From Escallonia rubra (taxonomy: Eukaryota; Streptophyta; Magnoliopsida; Escalloniales; Escalloniaceae): a stretch of DNA of 64,000 bases. How positions within the stretch are numbered: the stretch's first letter is position 1; each line of letters opens with the position of its first letter. Location: positions 277,496 to 341,495 of the forward strand of contig JAVXUO010002916.1 of the NCBI GenBank assembly GCA_033065855.1, read 5' to 3'. Under the pieces are notes generated by a model. It did no database searches and had not been told where the DNA came from. It worked only from the letters and a program-made list of their open reading frames with translations. Of this stretch, positions 55,040-64,000 are shown piece after piece. The translations under genes and the position numbers were made by a program.

Positions 55040-55570
55040 ATGCGGTCCTGCACAGTAGAAGCATCACCCTCTAGGCCCCTCACGAGCCTTGTTGTCACGA
55101 GAGTCACCCCGCTTGCGACTTCCCTCGTGCTTCTTCACCCCCCTCGTCGTCGATGTTGAGGGCTTCAAAGTACCGCTCCAAGTGTCAAAAGAAGTTGTCC
55201 ACCTGCCTCGCCTCTCTTGCTCCATTGTACGATTTGGGCTCCGGTACCTCTTTTCGCCTTGGTCTCGTAGCTCTTGCAAGCTCCCTCTTACAAGGAACTA
55301 GTTCTTCTTGGGGCTCCACGACTTACCCCTCGAGGTCCATGCGCTGTTGCACCTCCCTCTTGGTGAAATGAGCGACCCTCTCCTCGATCAAGTCGTCTAG
55401 CTCCCTTGCGAACATATCGACTCTCCTCTCTAGAGTGGCTAGTCGACTGTCCACCAAGTCATCTAGTATGTTAAAGATTAGCTCCATTTGAGTTGCGACA
55501 GTCTTTTGCAAGCGCTCCCAAAAGCCTCGCGACAAATTTGGGCTTCTCTTAAAACATCCTTGTTTCAAAA
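55040..55570 (-). mobile_element. Ty3/gypsy gag remnant
   Basis: On the minus strand a coiled-coil-like frame (55568-55323, containing DSRLATLERRVDMFARELDD) is followed by a short segment in a shifted frame near 55210-55140 that reads LERYFEALNIDDEG, similar to plant Ty3/gypsy gag (LERYFEAL plus acidic residues). Stops and frameshifts break it, and no protease, reverse transcriptase or LTR is present nearby. Confidence 0.55.
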
Positions 55571-56188
55571 CATCTTAGGGCATCTTTTTGGTTTATTAAC
55601 CATTCTGTTCAATTCGTTTAAGAACAATAAAAGTGAACAATAATATAAAATCGATAATCAGTGCAATAATATATAAACATGAATAAAACGCCCACATGTC
55701 ATTATAGCAACATCAAGTGACATCATAACAAAAAAAGGAATTTTAATTACTAAAAGACACATAAATGTCAAGGACCACGCTCCAAAAGGAACAACAACAA
55801 GAAGAAAAGAAAATATTTGATACTAACTTCCTGCTAGTCCAACAATCATCTAATTATTGCATTCCTAATCAAAACACTATACCAACAAAGAACACTTCAC
55901 ACAAGTCCTAGCCCAAAGAAACCATGTTATGAATACCAATACGAAAGAATTAGATGTTCGAAAGAAGAAAAGGACAATAGAACACAGCAGGATAGAGCAA
56001 GTTCCATAGAAGTTACGTCTATACTCTATAATATACCTTGTGAGACGAGCTCTAAGCTATTGACTAGACATCGAGGAATCCAACTGAATGTGAGTACACG
56101 ATCTTCACTAAAGGACAGCACCAGGTAGCAAAAAAAGCATCTCTACTGATATATATTCGCCAACAGCATCACTGAGCTTAGCAAGGGA

Positions 56189-56482
56189 ATTTATGAAGAT
56201 CCAAGCCACTGCATTAAGATCCTCGACACGGGGTTGGGGGTATGAGTCGATCGGATGCAGGGAAGCCCAGGCAATCCATTCCTATCAACCAATGAAGCCG
56301 ATCCCCTTGGGAGAGAAATTGCTTAATTTTACTTTTCCTTCTCTAAAGGGCCCCACCAGCAGCAGCAGCAGCCAAATTCTCTCCAATAGTCAACTGGCAA
56401 TCACCTTGAAGCAATCCTGTTTAAGAACGAAGCAAAAACGTTGTAATTGAGTTCCAATACAAAGTATAGTTGCAGAAATCAT
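56189..56482 (+). other. Insertion of unknown origin in copy B 3' flank
   Basis: Copy A runs directly from CACTGAGCTTAGCAGG into GGTGGCTAGAGCACG. Copy B has about 294 bp between the homologous points. The insert holds an 85-codon open frame on the plus strand (56193-56450) and a (CAG)n stretch near 56355, with GC content above its surroundings. It has no obvious TIR or poly(A). It could be a captured exon or filler DNA; the protein was not recognised. Confidence 0.55.
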
Positions 56483-56897
56483 GGGCTAAAGCACGCTATA
56501 TACTAAGCATCAGATAAATTCTCTCATCTATAGAAACTAACAATGTGAAGAGAACTAGTTTCTAATGCCAGGTTTTCATAGACAGCTATTACGGAAGTTT
56601 AAAAACCAGATACATCAAAACAAAAAGCAATCATTTCTAATGCACTATATATTCACTATAAAAGGAATGAAAAAGTACTTGCCTAGAGGAGTCAAGTGAA
56701 GGGTCATCAAGAGTACACAGAATAATCCCTGATGATCCCACGGAAACAATGCTATCTGTCTTAAAACTTGGGATGTGCATACCGCATACCATCTTGATTA
56801 TCTAATTTGAAGACTTATATTGGTTGCTCTCTTCCATAATCAGATTAAAACAGCGAGTTCCAGAGTTTAAGACACTACTGTGAGGCACCAGAATTTC

Positions 56898-59800
56898 TTA
56901 TGCTTCTTCAACATTCTCTTCCATTTGACAATTTGCTCGGGATTCTGATTTTCCAGCCTTCACAAAACCAAGCAAATTATCACGCACAATTTCTGTAAAA
57001 ACACCTTTCCCTTCCAGTGATCGTGCAAACTCGTCTTTTACTTCCACGTCACTATGCCTTTCCAAAAATTCCAAACATGCCACCATAGTATTCATTCTAG
57101 GCTTCCAATCTGGTGGACACACAGAAATTGCTTTCTTCAATGCTTCCACAGCTTTTGGGACTTGATTATCCGAAATATACCCACCTGCCATTATATACCA
57201 CGTAGTAGATGGAGGATCAACCCCTTTGACAATCCCCTTGTTTACAAGTGCTTCAGCTTTCCCTAGATGACCACGTCTACAATACGCACCTATCAAGAAG
57301 TTAGGAATCCGAAAATTATATGATAATCCCCTGAGTTCCCATTCTTCAAAGATCATCTCAGCACCTTCAATGTCATCAAAAGTCATTAGCGCACTCAGCA
57401 TGCTTATATACCCCTTGTTGAAGATCTTCTCCTTCTTGTACAATTCCCAGATCCGATATAGCTCATCTTTCCTCCCTATCGAAACACACAGTCCGAGCAG
57501 ACAATCAAAAATAAAAGTTCTTCTCTTCGAGGTTGGTATCAGTCCCTCCAACTTTTTGATTATTTCCAAAGCTTTTTCCACTAACCCAAGTTTTGAATAC
57601 ACATAAGCTGCAGCAGCATAAGCATAACAGTCCAGAACTATTCGGGGATCAGATTCCATCCTTGTCAGAATCTTAACTATTCCCTCACTATCAGAAGCAG
57701 CGGCATATGCACTAAGGTGAAGGTTTAATGTATAGACGTCAATGTAGATACCCTTTTCATCCATTTCGTGCATCAGGCAATCCATCTTCTCCCTACTTCC
57801 TGCCCGATAATAGAGGTTCATTAATATATTGTAGGCCAATGGTTTCCTATAGCCCATGTCTCTCAGTTTCTGCATGGCGTCCTCTGCTTTTTCCACAGAT
57901 CTGATATGGGCATAACAGTTCAGCAGGGCAATGTAAACATCTAAGTTTTTCAATCGTTGAGGTATGCCGTTGAAATACTTCTCTAGTTCTTCAATGCCAT
58001 GAACTCTTGTCATCAAATTCATCCTGGTTGCAACGTCACCAGCTGTGAGGGAACTGTATCTTTTATCTGTCATCCACCGAGAGATCTGAAAAGGCAACAA
58101 CACAAAATCTAAAGAATTTCCTCATATCATTCATTGACCTCAAGTAGTCAACCCAGCTAAACCCACAAGCGACTATGGTGTAACTTATGTTTCCAAGCAT
58201 CCCATCAGAAAAGATGGGTCATTGTGCATGATAATGGTGACCAAGTCAGCAATCTCCGGAAAGCAAGTAAAGAAAGTCCATAAAAACCATCTATCTGCTC
58301 AGTAAATCAATTATACAGGCTTTTGGGCTTAACCAATAAAGATAGCCAGATAACAATACTTTAGGAAACCGCTAATTACTCACCAAAAATCATATTACAA
58401 GCTACACATCATGATATTATTGACTACTAGGACTTAAAATTGAGTAACCAATACAATATTTTGTTGATATTTAAGCTTCATACCCCAAATTAATTTCAGA
58501 AGTTGTTGACAAATGTAAGTACAGATTATCTTCACTACCAGATACATGTATAAATGACATGATGTAAAAATACGCATATCTATATATTTGCATGTACTAA
58601 GAAAATAAACAAACACAAGACTTCAGCAGAATTAAGCTTTTGTTGACACTGACTTGAATACTTAAAATCTGACACCCATTTACATTAAATAGCATCATCA
58701 ACAGCAAGTTGATGTCAAATCAAATTCAATTATTAGGACTACAAGGTGATTTTTACGATAAAAAGTGGGAAACTATATCTAACTAATTAATCATGATGAA
58801 AAACCCATATTCTATGACCTTTGTGGACTGTGCGTCCGTGTTTCTAAGCAGCAGACCCTCAACCTCAGGATTTTATAATGCTTGGAGCACAGAAGTCACA
58901 TCAACTTGGGTGCCTGTTTTTGGACAAAAGTTTGAGCTCTTTAGCATCACTCTTATGACTTTAGGCTAAGATTCAAGGTTTGTTAACAAGTTCATCCATA
59001 AGATTCATTCAAGAAAATCCAACAGAAACTGTAACAAGTTCCAACACAAAACAAATCCTCTCGTAATCCTCCGGCTTCTAGAAAACAAACTGATAGAAAC
59101 TGTAAACAAATGCCACTGCAGTTTAATCTAAAGAATTTCCTCATATCATTTCTCGACATAGAGTCAACCAGTTAAACTCATCTGCAACTACATATGAATT
59201 TTGTTTTCCAAAGCAGTCCAGAATAAACGGTCACTGTTCACGTTTATGGTAATCGTAATCAAGTCATAATCACCACATAGCAACCAAAGGAACCCATCAG
59301 CTCCACCAATCGATGGTACAATCTTTGAGCTAAACCACTAAAGAAATCAAGCTGGGAATACTTTCACATAAATACCCACCGGTTCACCATATATGACAAG
59401 ATTTCATAAGACCATATACTTTGAGTAATCATCGGCATCGTGATCCATAGGCTTCATAAGGAGATTATAATACATGTTTTAAGGAAAAATATCCAAAACT
59501 AGATCTTCAGACGACATTGATTTGAATAGCAAAAGTTTAACGACTCATATCCTATAATCAGCAACATCAACAATTGTATTTGGTGTAAAACAATCTTTGA
59601 GATAGAGTTGCACTATAACAAGTGAGATAGTGATAAGAAAGAAAAAAAGCGTCTAAGAAATTAATCATGCTAGATGGCCCAAAGTTTATACCCCCTGTGG
59701 TCTGTTTGATGTATATCTGTGTGGTTCAAGAATACTTAAGCAGCAGCACAGGAGCAACATCAGTTCTGCTGCCTGATTTGGTACGGGGGGCCATCTAACA

Positions 59801-62071
59801 TTACTCTTAAGAAGTTGAAAGCTAAGTTATAAGGTTTATCAAGACTAATTGCGCAACACTTGTAATCCATTTGCTTCATACAAGAAAATCTAATAGAACT
59901 ATAAACAAATGACAATGCAAAATAAGTCTGGTTGCAATTGCTCGACTTCATACAAAAAAAATTAACAGAAACTTTACCAAATACCAATGCAAGTCAAGTG
60001 GGGTATGTAATGTTGCAAATGATCGCCTTAAGATGAGAAAGTCTTCTTGTCACCAATTGGCACCATAAAAGAAAACCGAATAGGAATGGCAGACAAATAC
60101 GAGTGCAACTAAAAATTGTAGAATTTCCTCACGTATCGCTCCTCGACCTCAAATAGCCAACACAATTAAGCCCACAATTGACTAGGAATAACTTTTGCTT
60201 TCCAAGCAGCCCATCAGAATACATGAGCCATTATGCACATATATTGTAATCAAGCAAATAACCCCATGAAGGAAGCAAAGAAACTCTACCAAGAACCGAC
60301 TTATCTATTCCACCAGTTGATTTGTACATGCTTTGAGCTAAATCACTAAAGGTGGCAAGCTGACAATACTTCTTCCTAAACACATCTGTTCCACCAGTCA
60401 ATGGTACATTCTTTAAGCTAAACCACTAAAGGTGGCATGCTGACAATCTTCTTCGTGAACCCCCAATGATTTGCTATATTATATGACATCACAAGGTACA
60501 TTCCAAAGTTGTTCTAAGATTTGAAGTGACTATATAATGCTTAAAATATAATAGAAACTGGTAATGAATGCCAAGGCCGTTTACATTCACTAATATATAC
60601 ATAAACAACATGAAATATATTTCCAAGGAGTGTATTAACTTCTTTAAAAACTGACTTAAACAACTAATAGAAGTCACTACTGATACAACAAACTCATCAC
60701 AAATTCAATGCTAAACCAGACACATGGATAACAAGAAACTACAAGAGGTGAGATGGTGATCGTCGATAAGAGATGAGAAATTGTATCAAAGAAATTACTA
60801 ATGCCAAATAGCCCAATGTAACACCATAGTTTGTGGACTTTATGAAGTAACTCAGGATGGTCCAGGTATTATTATGTAGCAGACCGCAAGGAGCCATGTC
60901 AACTTGGCTGATTTTTGTTTGCGAGAATCTGGACCATTCAGCATCGCTCTTAAGAAACCCAAAACTATGCTTCAAGCTTTATTCTAACTAAGAATAACAA
61001 GTAAGCACTTGTAATCCATCCTTCGGCTTCATACCAGAAAACCTAATAAATATAGTAAACAAATGCCAATGCAATTTAAATCCTACAACAATACAATGAA
61101 TAACACTAGCTAAAATTAAAATGGCCCTACAATGCTTTTTCATATATCATTTACAGCTAAAGAGTACATTGGCGGCATACTATTATTCGCTCCCTGCATA
61201 ATTTTTTCCCCATTTGACTATCAGTTGATTCCTAAAATAGGACAGGACATGCAGAAATTAGCATTTTTCTTCGCATTTACCCTAGTATGACTTGCCAAAC
61301 AATAATTGTGTAATCTGTGATCAAAGTTTGAGCAAAATTCAAAGTACAGATGTTCTATTTCAATCCTAGCAAATTCATAAGAAGTCGAAGGAACATGATT
61401 ATGGATCAGAGGGAATAACTACTTGGTGTCTAAACAACGTGCAGACAAGGTTTTGCAGGATAAGACTCAAAATGGTGAATTTAGTCAGTTTCATGAAAGC
61501 CCATCTGAGTTAAATTACAAGGAAAAAAATGTTTCTAATATTAAAAGGATACAGTCTTGATAGAAATGGGAAATGAGAGTACAAAAAGACCTCGAGAGCG
61601 TGTTTATTCTTTTGTAGACTCTTAGCTCTTTGATGATTAGTTTAAGCTCTAATTTATACATATACATCAAGAAAGATTCATGGCTGTAACAACGTTCAAT
61701 TATATGACAAACCATCTGATTAAATTGAAAAGCGAAAAGAATTTAATGCCAAAAACACACGGTCTTAACAGAAATGCGAAACGAGAGAAGAATATAACCT
61801 CAAGGGCGTGCTTGTATCTTCTGTAGAACTTGAGCTCCCTGATCATATCTCGAAGTCTTCTCTTGTCAACATTTCTGCCTTCTTGGACCCACTGATCAAG
61901 AATTGGCACCACAGAATCAGTGGGTGCACCCACTAATGAGATCCTTCTATACAACGAGTCAGGTTTTTCTGTGTATGGTGTTGAGGGCCTTGAGGCCATC
62001 TGATAGGCAGGGTTCCGGCGTGAACTGAGGTAGCCGAGGGGAAAAGGCTTCATTTTGGGAGAGAGAGCCAT
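56898..62071 (-). CDS. PPR protein, P-class, At4g21705-like, copy B (intact)
   Basis: Exon 1 is 62071-61799 (91 codons, ending HALE/GT), intron 61798-58086 (3.7 kb, GT-AG), exon 2 is 58085-56898 (395 codons plus TAA), giving 486 residues, close to At4g21705 (about 490, from memory). The N-terminus (MALSPKMKPFPLGYLSSRRN) is basic and Ser-rich without acidic residues, which fits a mitochondrial presequence. The LYRRIS...VPILDQWVQEG block is typical of this subgroup. About ten degenerate 35-residue PPR units follow, for example RKPLAYNILMNLYYRAGSRE and DVYTLNLHLSAYAAASDSEG. There are no E, DYW or SMR domains, so a role in organellar RNA stabilisation or processing rather than editing is inferred. 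The start is the first of two in-frame ATGs. Confidence 0.93.
58086..61798 (-). other. PPR copy B intron with modular degenerate repeats
   Basis: At least four diverged modules share CAAGAAAATCCAACAGAAAC, GTAAACAAATGCCAATGCAA, TTTGAGCT...TTTAGCATC and CACTTGTAATCCATCCTTCG, near 58990-59130, 59850-59990, 60540-60570 and 60920-61090. Modules are several hundred bases long. Copy A lacks the segment equivalent to about 59150-60885. Confidence 0.7.
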
Positions 62072-62535
62072 GGGTTTAAGGTGCAGAGGGAGGAAGCGGG
62101 GTTTTTAGGTGGGAGATCGGGATCTTGTAAAGCAAAGTTTTAGCGATGAAAGTGTTCGTTAAATAAAGTATTTTGTCACTTCAATTAAAGTCGTAGTTTA
62201 ACCAAAAAAAAGTTATAGAGGCATTTAGGTCTGTTGATGGATCCTCTCGACCCGTCTAGCTTATCTAAATAATCCTAACTTCTAAAATAAGAGTTGGGAT
62301 AGGTCAGAATCGAACCGTGCCTTACTAGAATTAAGTTTACTAAATTTTGTTTAAACAAGGAGATAATTTGGTTTTAGTGTGGACAAATCAAACTAGTGAG
62401 AAATGGCTAAGATCCAAAAATAATTGATCATAACTAAAAAAACAAACAAGGTGAGAAGTTTAGATCAGATAATAAAATGAAACGCAGTGGGATAGTCACA
62501 TCGAATTACAACCAACAAATAAATTTATGCTATGT

Positions 62536-64000
62536 GGCGGAATCTGGGTCATATACGTCTTGGAACCTATACGTGTCAAAATAAAGATAGAGATTACTTA
62601 TATATATGATGTGGTTATAACCTAAGCATGGGATAAATTAAATAATAACTAGGATAAGATTAAAATTTATGTATTTTTTATTGGACATGTATAGTTTCGG
62701 CTCGCTTCGTTTTAATTCGGTTTACTTCGTTTCAATTCGGTTTAGAATGGGTTCAAATGCAAAAGTCTTGATTGAATTATGTTTTTGAACTGTGATTATC
62801 TCGTTTGAGCTTACATTTTATCAATGCTTTAAAGTGTTGTAGTTTCGTAAGCAGGAATGAAGAGAGTACGAGTATGTCTGCCTCAAAGTATGGGGTGTGG
62901 CAGTATGCTTGTTGTGTTTCTCAAAAAAGTATGTAATATTAATTTCATACAACTCAATTTTAAGAATTACTTAGAATTCATTTTCAGTTGTAATTTAAAA
63001 TATTGAAGATATTTGGGTACAAACTACAAAGTGCTAGTTTTAGTGTGCATAAGAAAAAAATTGGTGGTGATGATACTGCAGTGTCTGCTGTTGTATTCGT
63101 ACTGAAATTTTAAGTAAGAAGAAAATATTTTATTCGATTATTTTATTGGTGATTATACTGCAGCGGCGACATTGGGTTGGACTGATCTATTACCCGAGCC
63201 AAGTTGAGTCGGAGAGACAAACAACAAATACTCATTTTGTCAGTGACTAAAACAGTCCAGGCCAGGCCAGTCTTGCTTATAAAAAGTTTTGAGGATCATC
63301 ATTGGTGAGAAAACCATCTGCCATCACTCAAACCCGCCACAATAGAGCAGTGAGGTTAGCTTTATAGGCTAGAAAAGTGCCTTTGGAATTTGCTAATATA
63401 GGGATCGAGTCTTATCAAAGCTGCAAAGGCTGACATTTTCCCACCCGCCTCATGTCACTCAAGGAAGAAAAAAAAAAAATTCACAACAAGAAAATCTTTA
63501 CTATAACGTGATAAGACTGAAATTGCACAAGTTTTTGTTATCTTCTTTCCCATTAACTGTGACATCATTTGTAGTACCGTATTACGAAGAATATACGTCT
63601 TTACGGTCTTTGCGTATTCATGTACGAGATACGGAGAGAACGATCTTGGCGCAATATCCATAAAAATGTGAACCCGACACAACCCGAAAGAAGGTCTTGA
63701 AACATTCAAAATTTGGTCAGACATTACAACGTTACCTATTTAAATTGAGTTTGACTAACAAGAAAAGTAGAAGGTAAAAACAACAAGGAAAGTTGCAATT
63801 CTTGCACATGGCCTGTTAGCAGTCAAACCAAGCCTGCTAACAACTCTTCACAAGTTCTTAATATCTGCTGTTTCTAGTCTGCTCTTGTTCATAACTTTTC
63901 TAGATCCTAACAACAATCAGAACCATACATTTAGCTCACATCAGAACAAGGAGACTCATCATGAGATGATTGATCTGATGTGAACCCTAATGTAAACTGG
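62536..64000. other. 3' edge of window, no gene recognised
   Basis: AT-rich DNA with a short tandem TTCGTTTNAATTCGGTTTA motif near 62705-62745. The frame at 63455-63724 (-), 89 codons, is unrecognised. No splice-consistent gene was seen. Confidence 0.45.

Larger units (their letters stand above)
55985..62535 (-). repeat. Tandem duplication block, copy B (PPR locus)
   Basis: Partner of 47905-53340, in the same orientation. It has the longer intron and appears ancestral in lacking the hAT insertion. It carries a 0.3-kb insertion at 56189-56482 not found in copy A. Confidence 0.9.

Overview
This window comes from a plant nuclear genome, most likely a eudicot. It is AT-rich, its genes have many GT-AG introns, and it is full of plant-type transposon remnants (hAT, Mutator, Stowaway, PIF/Harbinger, L1, SINE, Ty3/gypsy debris). 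Its genes match plant families. Five or six real genes occupy under half of it; the rest is repeat-derived or featureless.

Layout. 0.85-1.8 kb: a decayed copy of the ubiquitin-chain factor E4 (UFD2/PUB1). 3.5-12.6 kb (+): a complete 25-exon gene for RNA polymerase II subunit 2 (RPB2), 1193 codons. 13.8-23.7 kb (+): an LSD1-type zinc-finger gene (LOL2-like) in which an exon encoding a GPPPGWES module has been amplified together with its intron. One copy has an apparently shifted splice acceptor and another is dead. 24.2-27.2 kb (-): an eight-exon coiled-coil gene, possibly Cor1/SYCP3-like. 27.4-39.2 kb: a transposon zone with a hAT-type MITE with 8-bp target-site duplications (TSDs), a 1.2-kb poly(A)-tailed retroposon with a 15-bp TSD, a 24-bp minisatellite, a Pack-MULE carrying a ribosomal protein L27a fragment, and a SINE. 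39.7-42.9 kb (+): an RMA-type, membrane-anchored RING E3 ligase with a 2.2-kb leader intron. 44.4 kb: a fold-back MITE with 10-bp TSDs. 47.9-62.5 kb: a tandem duplication of a two-exon P-class PPR gene (At4g21705-like). Copy B (56.9-62.1 kb) is intact; copy A (48.5-51.7 kb) has a one-base frameshift just before its splice donor. A hAT element with a nested Stowaway MITE sits in copy A's flank and is absent from copy B. PIF/Harbinger and gypsy gag debris lie between the copies.

The genes do not form a pathway; they are housekeeping or regulatory genes (transcription, ubiquitination, organellar RNA, cell-death or zinc-finger regulation, possibly chromosome structure). From memory, Arabidopsis RPB2 (At4g21710), the PPR gene At4g21705 and LOL2 (At4g21610) lie close together on chromosome 4, so part of this gene set may be conserved microsynteny. 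A recurring theme is growth by degenerate tandem repetition: it is visible in RPB2 intron 1, in the exon-intron array of the LSD1-like gene, in intron 2 of the coiled-coil gene and in the PPR introns. No wholly new system was found; the exon array of the LSD1-like gene is the most unusual feature.
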